Below, in pieces: positions 1 through 7,014 of a stretch of 64,000 bases of DNA. The stretch spans positions 46,837 to 110,836 of the forward strand of contig CAZUOJ010000002.1 in NCBI GenBank assembly GCA_964622325.1, in the 5' to 3' direction. The position numbers and the translations under genes are program-made. Position 1 is the stretch's first letter. Each line of letters begins with the position of its first letter. Below the pieces are notes generated by a model that was not told where the DNA came from, ran no database searches, and saw only the letters and a list, made by a program, of their open reading frames with translations. Origin of the DNA: JAJFUB01 sp964622325 (GTDB lineage Bacteria > Armatimonadota > Zipacnadia > Zipacnadales > UBA11051).

Positions 1-692
1 CGCTCTGCCTGAGAAGGCAGCAGATATAGAGGCTGCAATGTAAAAGCTGCTTGCGGATCGGCTTCCTGTATACGTTCCGCCGCCAAAATGGCTATTGTAG
101 TGGCTTGAGGAAGGCTTTTTTGAATACGCAAATGCTGTGGCAGCCTGCCGGCGAGTTTTTCCTGAACAATTTCCGCCGCTGGGCCTGTCAAAACAGCACT
201 ATCGTGGCAAAGCGCGATCAAATTTTCTTCAGACACTACTTGTGGCATATTGAAGGGCATTAATTTCCCTTGCTGGCGCGTCCAGAGGCCGGCATAATAA
301 TGGCTCTGACGCGCATATTGCACAATAAGCGCCCGCTCGCCTTCTTCAATTTGGGCCTCCGACGCCAGCGCCTCTTGTGTAGGAATGCCAATCAGCGGAA
401 TGTTCCAGACATGAGCTAAGGCTTTCGCCGTGGCAATGCCAATGCGCAATCCTGTAAAAGAGCCAGGCCCAAGCGACACAGCAAGCGCCTGCACGGGCGG
501 CGCCTCCCAATCCCCCAGCACGTCCTGCTGGCTCTCGTACAGGCCCTGCTTATGTAGCAGTGCTTGAATGCGCGCTGTCAATGTGGCGCACAGATCCATT
601 CGGCTGGGAAAGCTTTCCGAATGAATTTGGCCCTCCTGCCACAGCGCCAGGCTGCTCTGATATTCGGATGTTTCAAGAGCTAACAAACGCAT
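1..692 (-). CDS. tsaB: TsaB, tRNA threonylcarbamoyladenosine (t6A) biosynthesis protein, 3' part beyond the window
   Basis: TsaB is the inactive ASKHA-fold partner of TsaD. It scaffolds the bacterial TsaD-TsaB-TsaE complex that makes t6A37 on ANN-decoding tRNAs in the cytoplasm. Reading from the ATG at 692, the protein begins MRLLALETSEYQSSLAL and contains the hallmark SLGPGSFTGLRIGIATAKAL near residue 73. The family-typical LQPLYLLPSQAE lies at the window edge. About 230 codons are present, close to a full TsaB, and the reading frame runs off the left end. The start overlaps the end of the upstream PAP2-TsaE gene by 13 bases, so translation is probably coupled. Identification is firm. Confidence 0.93.
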   Translation of the reverse strand, partial: MRLLALETSEYQSSLALWQEGQIHSESFPSRMDLCATLTARIQALLHKQGLYESQQDVLGDWEAPPVQALAVSLGPGSFTGLRIGIATAKALAHVWNIPLIGIPTQEALASEAQIEEGERALIVQYARQSHYYAGLWTRQQGKLMPFNMPQVVSEENLIALCHDSAVLTGPAAEIVQEKLAGRLPQHLRIQKSLPQATTIAILAAERIQEADPQAAFTLQPLYLLPSQAE

Positions 693-1924
693 TTGTGTAA
701 ATGCTCCACAAGCCTTTGCGAACGCGGCCCCGATGCGGAAAAATTCAGCCGCCGCTCTTCGCCCGCAATCTCAAACTTTATAGATAAATGATCGGCAGGC
801 AACACTTCTGACACGCGTTCGGCCCATTCTATGGCCACGACGCCTTCTTTGAGCCAATCTTCCAGGCCCATCTCCCACAGTTCCTCGCCATCGCGCAGGC
901 GATAGGCATCCACATGAAAAAGCATGGGCGGCAGCCCCGACTGCCGCGGATGACAACGCATAATGATAAAGGTGGGAGAGGCCACACGGCCCTGTACATT
1001 TAATCCCTGAGCGATTCCCTGGACAAAGACGGTCTTGCCGCTGCCCAAAGTTCCGCATAAAGCCAGCACATCTCCCTCCGCTAAAGAGGACGCCAAGCAG
1101 CGGCCAACTTCCCGCGTGGCCTCGGCACTTTTTGTTTGAAGAGACAAGGCAGACATGGAGACAAAAGGCTTTTTCCCTTTTTCTTTATATGTTTCATTTG
1201 GGCACAATTGCTCCTGATTGCCCACAAGCGAGCTCCAGCTCTCCTGTGGCTTCGATTTCCTTAAAATTTTCTCAGAAAGCAGCCCCCGGCGGCGACATTG
1301 ATTAAGAACGCCGGCGCAAACGGCTGTGCTGAGGAGCAACGCGCCCCAAACATCCGAAAAATAATGGGCGCCCACAGCCACGCGCGAAGCACTGACAAGC
1401 ACCCCCAGGGCAAATATCGGCCAGGCGGCAGGCGGCGAAAAAGCATAAGCCGCCGTGGCGATGGCGAAAACAGAAGCGGCATCGCCTGAAGGAAAAGAGA
1501 GCCTGCGGCCGCTGCGAATATCGTGCCATTGCGAGGGCTGAGCCTGCAAGCGTTGCACATATGCTGGCCGAACGCGGCGCACACTCACTTTCGTGATTGT
1601 AACGACAAGGCCCGTGCTCATCAGACAAAGCAATGTGACAATAATCCAGGCCGTCGCTTTCTGTCGCCCCCAGCGCAGCCAGGCCCACACAAAACACAGC
1701 CCTAATATCTTAAGCTGCATTCCTGTTTTTCCAAAGGGAGCCGCCAGAGCCAACAAAAATGTTAAGGGGGGAGAGGCTTGCAATGCTTCCTGTGCCGTTT
1801 GCACATGCGGATCCGCCCAGCGCCATATACAGGGCAAAAGAAACAAGCCACAAAGCCACAATTTGAGCCAAAAGGAACGCCACAAAATTCTCAATTGTTT
1901 TGTAATTTTTGTTTCTGTCTTCAT
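680..1924 (-). CDS. tsaE: PAP2-family membrane phosphatase fused to TsaE (t6A ATPase)
   Basis: One uninterrupted 414-residue frame joins two unrelated proteins. Residues about 15-215 form a PAP2/type 2 phosphatidic acid phosphatase: several hydrophobic helices, the KX6RP motif (KVSVRRVRP), a second motif reading FPSGDAAS where the family usually has PSGH, and SRVAVGAHYFSD matching SRX5HX3D. After a charged linker, residues about 258-414 are a complete TsaE, with Walker A GTLGSGKT, VASPTF, and HVDAYRL...WAERV. TsaE is the ATPase that drives turnover of the TsaD-TsaB t6A complex. A separate TsaE start at the internal ATG (MSALSLQ, near 1155) is possible, but I see no good ribosome-binding site there. 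The gene follows the flippase-like gene by 22 bases and overlaps tsaB. The PAP2 substrate is unknown; undecaprenyl or phosphatidyl phosphates are family-level guesses. Confidence 0.88.
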   Translation of the reverse strand: MKTETKITKQLRILWRSFWLKLWLCGLFLLPCIWRWADPHVQTAQEALQASPPLTFLLALAAPFGKTGMQLKILGLCFVWAWLRWGRQKATAWIIVTLLCLMSTGLVVTITKVSVRRVRPAYVQRLQAQPSQWHDIRSGRRLSFPSGDAASVFAIATAAYAFSPPAAWPIFALGVLVSASRVAVGAHYFSDVWGALLLSTAVCAGVLNQCRRRGLLSEKILRKSKPQESWSSLVGNQEQLCPNETYKEKGKKPFVSMSALSLQTKSAEATREVGRCLASSLAEGDVLALCGTLGSGKTVFVQGIAQGLNVQGRVASPTFIIMRCHPRQSGLPPMLFHVDAYRLRDGEELWEMGLEDWLKEGVVAIEWAERVSEVLPADHLSIKFEIAGEERRLNFSASGPRSQRLVEHLHKCVC

Positions 1925-1946
1925 TCCAAGAAAATTGCTTTATTTT

Positions 1947-2993
1947 TTAGTTGGAGCCGTGTGTAGGGCCGCCGAAACGACATCCACAATTTGCGGACTG
2001 GCGCTCTACATCCCTTAGACAAACGGGCGCTTCTGTGCCGCTTAATTGCACGAGCGCTCCCAGCAAGCTGATGATAATCCCCGCCACGCGCTGCAATAGC
2101 CCCACAGCTAAAGCTGCAGACGGCGCCACGCCTACACCTTGTAAAAGCACAAGCGTGGCCCCTTCGCTCCAGCCTACATTGCTGATCGATACAGGCACAA
2201 CTCCCAAAATTTTTAATATCACAGCTACAGCCAGCGCATGTAAGAATGTGACATATTCGTTCAGACTCGCGCACCAATAATAAAGCGCCAGGCCCATTGT
2301 TACAATTGTCAGACAGGAAACAATCCAGGCGGCCGCCAAAGCGGAATGATGTTGGCGATATTGCCACAAAGCTTGCGCGATTTCGCTCAGCTTATTAGCG
2401 GCTTTGTGGAATAATTGCCGCGCAAAGCTTCTGTGCATGTTCCTTTCTTCTTGGCTTTGCCGCCTAGCGAAAAAAATTGTCACAAGGCCGGCCAGAAGGC
2501 CGCCGCCTATTAAAATCAGCATGGCTGTTTGATAACGCGGCATATCCACGAAGGCGCTCAAAATAAAGCCGAAAACAACGAGGGCGCCCCATCCCACAAC
2601 AGCCCGATCGACAAGCACAGAAGCTATGACGCCGGCAGGAGAGCCGCCCCAACGAATAGCTAAATAGGATTTCGCGACATCGCCTCCTACTGTAGACGGC
2701 ATAAAATTATTGTAAAACAGGCCAATCAAGCCCAAGCGCAATGTGTGCACAAAAGGCAAAGGGAGGCCTATGGGCCGCAGCAATAGATGCCAGCGCCAGA
2801 TAATCAGCACGCGCTGGACTAATTCCCAAAAAAGTGCCCAAGCTGCCGCCTGCCACCCCAATCCTCGTAATGCCTGCCATGTCTCGTTTAAGGGCGTCGC
2901 GCGCAGCACAAGCCCAACGAGTACGATCGTGGCAATGAGGCGGGCTAAAAATCCCCATATAGGCTGTCGTGTAGAGGCTTTTTCTGCCGCCAT
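1947..2993 (-). CDS. Flippase-like integral membrane protein (LPG synthase TM / UPF0104 family)
   Basis: This 348-residue polytopic membrane protein has about eight hydrophobic segments. It carries the family signature YNNFMPSTVGGDVAKSYL (near residue 95), followed by SVLVDRAVVGWG. It belongs to the lysylphosphatidylglycerol synthase transmembrane/UPF0104 family (YbhN, AglD-like), whose members move or synthesise lipid-linked compounds. No catalytic domain is attached, so the actual substrate cannot be told. I chose the ATG at 2993 (MAAEKAST); an in-frame TTG at 3011 is the alternative. It is first of three minus-strand genes (flippase, PAP2-TsaE, TsaB). A lipid flippase next to a PAP2 phosphatase suggests a shared role in isoprenoid- or phospholipid-phosphate handling, which is inference. 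The C-terminal 25 residues are Cys/Gly-rich and not typical of the family. Confidence 0.82.
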   Translation of the reverse strand: MAAEKASTRQPIWGFLARLIATIVLVGLVLRATPLNETWQALRGLGWQAAAWALFWELVQRVLIIWRWHLLLRPIGLPLPFVHTLRLGLIGLFYNNFMPSTVGGDVAKSYLAIRWGGSPAGVIASVLVDRAVVGWGALVVFGFILSAFVDMPRYQTAMLILIGGGLLAGLVTIFFARRQSQEERNMHRSFARQLFHKAANKLSEIAQALWQYRQHHSALAAAWIVSCLTIVTMGLALYYWCASLNEYVTFLHALAVAVILKILGVVPVSISNVGWSEGATLVLLQGVGVAPSAALAVGLLQRVAGIIISLLGALVQLSGTEAPVCLRDVERQSANCGCRFGGPTHGSN

Positions 2994-3236
2994 AATTCCG
3001 AATTGTAGCAAAAATCCAATTTTTGCTCTATATTCTCCCGCATCATCCTTTACTTCTTTTTTGTAAGTGTGAGAGAAATTCTCAGAATGTCAAAATTATT
3101 TTTCGTTAAAAATTTCAATTCGAAAGGAATTCGTTAAGAGCAAAAGAATTTTGCCACAAAAAGGCGGCGAACAAAGCCCAGATTTTCCCTCGGGATGATA
3201 ATCCCTCAGCGTTTGAGCGTAAAAAAGGAGCCTGTA

Positions 3237-4445
3237 ATGAAAAAGAAAGATGTCATAAAAATCGCGATCGTAGGCTGCGGCGGGATAGCCGGCGCACATT
3301 TGAATGGCTATCACAATTTGTATAAAGCAGGCTATGATCGTTTTCGCATAGCTGCCCTTGTGGATCCCAATCCCAATAATATAAAAAAGTCTCAGGAGCG
3401 CATTCAGGAAATCGCAGGCGAGGCCCCTCCTGGCTTTGCCAGCGTGGAAGAAATGCTGGACGCTGTAGCCATTGATGGAGCGGACATATGCTCCCCGCAT
3501 GCAATGCATCATGTGAATGCGTTGCCCTGTCTGGAGCGCGGCATCCCTGTGATGATTGAAAAGCCCTGCGGGATTACTGTGAAAGCGAGTCATAAGATTT
3601 TGGCAGCAGCCGAAAAATCAGGCGCCTTTGTGGCGACAGCGGAACAAGTGCGCCGCTGCAAGCCCGCGCGCGTTATGGAGTGGGCGATCAATAAAAAGAA
3701 GATGATGGGCACGCCGCGTTTTATGACAATGCAAGTCTTTGGCCATGCCCAATTTGATTGGAAATCCTACGCCTTTGCCTGGCGGGGCTTGAAGCTTTTA
3801 GGCGGCGGTGGCATGCTTGTGGATGCCGGCGCCCATTTCACGGATATGATGCTTCATGTCTTCGGGCCTGTTGAGGAAGTTACATGTGATCTGCGGACAT
3901 TCTTTCAGCCCACATTGAATGGGCCTTTAGGGATTGGCAAAGCTAAGCTGGATGTAGAAGATACATGGCTGGCGCAATTGCGTTTTTCCAGCGGATTTGT
4001 CGCGGATTGGGGCTACAGCCGGGAAGCTTATGGCCATAAGACGCGCACAGGCATTTATTATGGCTCGAAGGGCTCTTTCCGTGACAGGCAAGAATGGATG
4101 CATCCCTTCCAATATGGCGCAGACTTTATCAGCAAGGACGGCAAGGAAATCCCTTACGAGGAGATTGAAAAAGAATACATGGCTTCTCTTTCGCCCAAAC
4201 AAGCCGAAAAGCTCTTCCCCTTTGGATTGGGCGACGGCATCAGCAATGAATGCTGGGATTTTATTGATGCGATTGACAAGGGCCGCCAGCCAGAAGTCAC
4301 AGGCTATGACGGGCTGAAAGCGAAGGCTGTATGTTATGCCTTGTATGAGTCTGCGCTGGCTGGCAAATGGATTAAAGTGGCGGATGTGATGAGCGGCAAA
4401 ATCAATGCCTATCAAAAGCCTATAGACAAATTCTGGAAAATTTAG
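3237..4445 (+). CDS. Gfo/Idh/MocA family NAD(P)-dependent oxidoreductase
   Basis: The protein has 402 residues. The N-terminal Rossmann domain starts with KIAIVGCGGIAGAHLNGY, and the family catalytic lysine motif EKPCGITV lies near residue 108. The C-terminal alpha/beta domain contains GGGGMLVDAGAHFTDMMLH. Members oxidise or reduce sugars, inositols and related polyols; the substrate cannot be read from the sequence. The start at 3237 is preferred over an ATG 42 bases upstream, because AAGGAG lies 6 bases before it and the Rossmann strand then begins at the usual position. The next gene, a uroporphyrinogen-decarboxylase-like protein, follows on the same strand after 177 bases. Such pairs are common in saccharolytic Armatimonadota and Planctomycetes, which hints at sugar or methyl-group catabolism. 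Confidence 0.9.
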   Translation: MKKKDVIKIAIVGCGGIAGAHLNGYHNLYKAGYDRFRIAALVDPNPNNIKKSQERIQEIAGEAPPGFASVEEMLDAVAIDGADICSPHAMHHVNALPCLERGIPVMIEKPCGITVKASHKILAAAEKSGAFVATAEQVRRCKPARVMEWAINKKKMMGTPRFMTMQVFGHAQFDWKSYAFAWRGLKLLGGGGMLVDAGAHFTDMMLHVFGPVEEVTCDLRTFFQPTLNGPLGIGKAKLDVEDTWLAQLRFSSGFVADWGYSREAYGHKTRTGIYYGSKGSFRDRQEWMHPFQYGADFISKDGKEIPYEEIEKEYMASLSPKQAEKLFPFGLGDGISNECWDFIDAIDKGRQPEVTGYDGLKAKAVCYALYESALAGKWIKVADVMSGKINAYQKPIDKFWKI

Positions 4446-4622
4446 AAGGCAATCGTGGCTTTTTCCGTTATCCAATTTCCAACAGCAAATTGCGTTTTGA
4501 TCAGCTTTAGAAGATGCTGTGGAAGCCAGGGAAAGCAAAGGCTGTCTTCTTTTTCTGCTGCCCAAGCTAATATAAGGGCTTCAGGAAGGGACAGAGTATA
4601 TTGAGCGCAGAAGGGGCGAAAT

Positions 4623-5669
4623 ATGTCTCGCGAATTAGCTTTAGCCGCAATTAATTGTCAAGCCGCGCCACGGATTGCTCATACAGAATACAGTCTGGGC
4701 TATCATCCCCATTATGTCCAGGCGAAAACAGGCCTGTCTCCCAGCGATCCGCAGGCTTTCCGCCGTCTGTATGAGCTCTGGGAGATTGATTTCAATTGGA
4801 GTACTAATGATGGCTTGCATGGGGATTGGGCGAGCCGTGGCCGTGCCACAGATATGGGCCATGCTGTATATGCGGCGGATGGCAGCGATATGCGGCCACC
4901 CCAAGAATGCCCTTTCAAATCTGTCGAGGAAGTCTGGGCGTTTGATCCCGCGGCGGAATACGGCCTGCCGGATTTTGCAGAACAAGTGGCCGCCTACGAA
5001 AAGCATGTGCAAGAAGCACGCGCGGCGTGGCCCGATCAGCTCACAACGGGCGGCTATTATAAAACAATTGTCTCCGGCTGTATTGCGGCTTTTGGCTGGG
5101 ATATGTTTCTCTTAGCCTGTGCCGAGCGCACACAAATAGCTCCTGTATTCGAACGCTTCGCCGAATTCACGCTTTTTCATATGCGTGCCTGGGCCCAAAC
5201 AAGCGTAGAGGCTGTTATCCAGCATGATGATTTTGTATGGACGCAAGGGCCTTTTATGCATCCTGATATATATCGGGAAATCATTATCCCTGCATATGCG
5301 GAGCTATGGAAGCCCCTTCATGCAGCTGGCAAAAAAGTGCTCTTTTGCTCGGATGGAAATTATACAGAATTTGTAGAAGACATTGCCCAAGCGGGCGCCG
5401 ATGGCTTTATTTTTGAGCCGCTTGTGCCGTTTGATTTTATGGCTGAGCGATTTGGATGTTCGCATTGCCTAGTGGGCAGCGCTGTGGATTGCAATGATAT
5501 GGCTTTCCGTTCCTGGGAAGTCGTGAAAGCGAGCATGGATCGGACATTTGCGCTTGCGGAAAAATGCTCCGGCCTCATTTGGGCTGTAGGCAATCATTTG
5601 CCCGCCAATATCTCGGATGAAATGCTGGACAAATATATCGCTTATTTTTTGGAAAAGCGGCCGCGTTAA
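4623..5669 (+). CDS. Uroporphyrinogen decarboxylase (URO-D) fold protein, probably not heme biosynthetic
   Basis: This 348-residue protein resembles the URO-D/methyltransferase superfamily: a TIM barrel with the C-terminal half reading FVWTQGPFMHPDIYREIIIPAYAE and then HAAGKKVLFCSDGNYTEFV and GADGFIFEPL. It lacks the N-terminal RxPVWxMRQAGR signature of genuine HemE. It therefore probably belongs to the divergent group of URO-D-domain proteins that includes corrinoid-dependent methyltransferases (MtaA/CmuA-like), often found with sugar dehydrogenases. The start codon follows AAGGGGCGA by a few bases. It sits between a Gfo/Idh/MocA oxidoreductase and an ankyrin protein on the same strand. The substrate is unknown. 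Confidence 0.78.
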   Translation: MSRELALAAINCQAAPRIAHTEYSLGYHPHYVQAKTGLSPSDPQAFRRLYELWEIDFNWSTNDGLHGDWASRGRATDMGHAVYAADGSDMRPPQECPFKSVEEVWAFDPAAEYGLPDFAEQVAAYEKHVQEARAAWPDQLTTGGYYKTIVSGCIAAFGWDMFLLACAERTQIAPVFERFAEFTLFHMRAWAQTSVEAVIQHDDFVWTQGPFMHPDIYREIIIPAYAELWKPLHAAGKKVLFCSDGNYTEFVEDIAQAGADGFIFEPLVPFDFMAERFGCSHCLVGSAVDCNDMAFRSWEVVKASMDRTFALAEKCSGLIWAVGNHLPANISDEMLDKYIAYFLEKRPR

Positions 5670-5739
5670 TCCAGCCTGGCTGAGCCTGTATATACAAATG
5701 AAAGTTGCATACAGTCCAATGCCAAAAGGAGGCGCGCCT

Positions 5740-6531
5740 ATGTCCAAGGCACAGGATGAGGGGCGGGCGTATGTGGAACAGATGCGGGCACGGGGCAAAA
5801 GCGATGCGGAAATTGAGCGGAGCTTAGCTCAAGCGGGCTGGAAGCCCGAGCAAATAGCGGCTGTGCTTGGACAGCCAGCTAATCTTTATGAAGCAGCCGC
5901 CCGCGGCAATGTGAATTACATTCATGAGCATTTCCGCCAGGGGGGCGATATGAATGTTCGGGGGCCGCTGGGCGAGCCCATTCATGCCGCAGCGGCCGCG
6001 GGCCATGCTGAGGCTGTCCAGGCGCTTATCCATTATGGCGCTGTCCTGCATCATCAGGGGCAAGAAGGAATGACTCCGTTGCATCTGGCGGCTGCGGGCG
6101 GCCACGAAGAAATCGTATGGATGCTTTTAGAGCGCCGCTGCGATGTGGATTTGCGGGATATGCAACAGCGCACGCCTCTGCATGTAGCAGCCCAACATGG
6201 GCATGTCAATATTCTGGAGTTGCTTTTAGACAATGGCGCGGAATTGGATGCTGACGATAGCATGGGCCAGACGCCTACACAAATTGCCGTGAAAGCAGGC
6301 CAATTGGAGGCGGCGCGTTATCTGCTGGACAGAGGGGCAAATTTGGAACAAGTGGATGCGCGCGGCCAAAGCCTCCTGCACACAGCGGCGCAAACAGGCC
6401 GGGGGGACATTGTTCGGCTGCTGCTCAATCGTGGCGTGCCCATGCATATTCGGGATAACAATGGCCGTTCTGCCCTGGACGTAGCTGTGGGCGAAGCTAA
6501 AGAAATTTTGGCTGAATATATGGCGCGTTAA
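5740..6531 (+). CDS. Ankyrin-repeat protein with N-terminal helical domain
   Basis: The protein has 263 residues and no signal peptide or membrane segment. Residues about 8-40 (YVEQMRARGKSDAEIERSL then AGWKPEQIAAVL) form a small helical domain of the kind found at the ends of many bacterial membrane-associated proteins. The remainder is about seven ankyrin repeats, with typical cores such as GMTPLHLAAAGGHEEIVWML and RTPLHVAAQHGHVNILELLL. Ankyrin arrays bind protein partners, and none is identifiable here. The start at 5740 has a near-perfect AAAAGGAGG seven bases upstream. A longer frame starting at 5617 would overlap the preceding gene and is rejected. It may be co-transcribed with the URO-D-like gene 70 bases upstream. 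Confidence 0.85.
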   Translation: MSKAQDEGRAYVEQMRARGKSDAEIERSLAQAGWKPEQIAAVLGQPANLYEAAARGNVNYIHEHFRQGGDMNVRGPLGEPIHAAAAAGHAEAVQALIHYGAVLHHQGQEGMTPLHLAAAGGHEEIVWMLLERRCDVDLRDMQQRTPLHVAAQHGHVNILELLLDNGAELDADDSMGQTPTQIAVKAGQLEAARYLLDRGANLEQVDARGQSLLHTAAQTGRGDIVRLLLNRGVPMHIRDNNGRSALDVAVGEAKEILAEYMAR

Positions 6532-6791
6532 TATGTAGCGCCATTGGCCAAAGAAACAAAGCTCCCCTACAAATATGAGAATCCATAATTGCAACTGATA
6601 TGAGCTAGTTGTCTGTGTAAACAGGCAAGAACATTTGCCCTGTAAACAAAAATCGCCCTTCGCAATTCTTTAGCCCCCTGGGAGGCACAAGCCTTATACA
6701 AAAAGAAGCATGGCTTTGCCAGCTAGAGGCCTTAATGATTATTCCCCTAAGCCAGGAACAGCCTTTGCGGAAATTATCCCTTTTTAGCTGT

Positions 6792-6861
6792 TTGACGCTG
6801 TCAGCCAATATGTTTTATCCTTGATATAATCTGGCTTAGCCAGCTTCTTCTTTAAAGAAGC
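6792..6861 (+). promoter_or_regulatory. Possible extended -10 promoter with downstream hairpin in a 483-base intergenic region
   Basis: The stretch between the ankyrin gene and the next gene (6532-7014) has no convincing coding frame. It contains TGaTATAAT at 6822-6830, an extended -10 element. The nearest TTGACG (6792) is 27 bases away, too far to be its -35. GCTTCTT/AAGAAGC (6843-6849 and 6855-6861) forms a 7-bp hairpin just after the presumed start. It may serve the glycosidase gene at 7015. The call rests on pattern only. Confidence 0.3.
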
Positions 6862-7014
6862 CCAAAACAATCAAGCGCGCTTTTATGCCGTTGAAGATTA
6901 AAATAAGGCACATATGCTCAGGGACATTGAATCATCGCCAAGCCAAATCACGCCCAAATTTCGCCATCCGCCCGAGAAATCATAAAACAAAAATAAAGCT
7001 AAAAAGGAACAATT

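Noticed and set aside
4623..5669. Heme-biosynthetic HemE
   Set aside because: The N-terminal HemE signature is missing; only the URO-D-superfamily fold is supported.
6605..6808. Possible 67-residue minus-strand protein in the intergenic region
   Set aside because: No ribosome-binding site, no domain-like pattern; AT-rich intergenic sequence.
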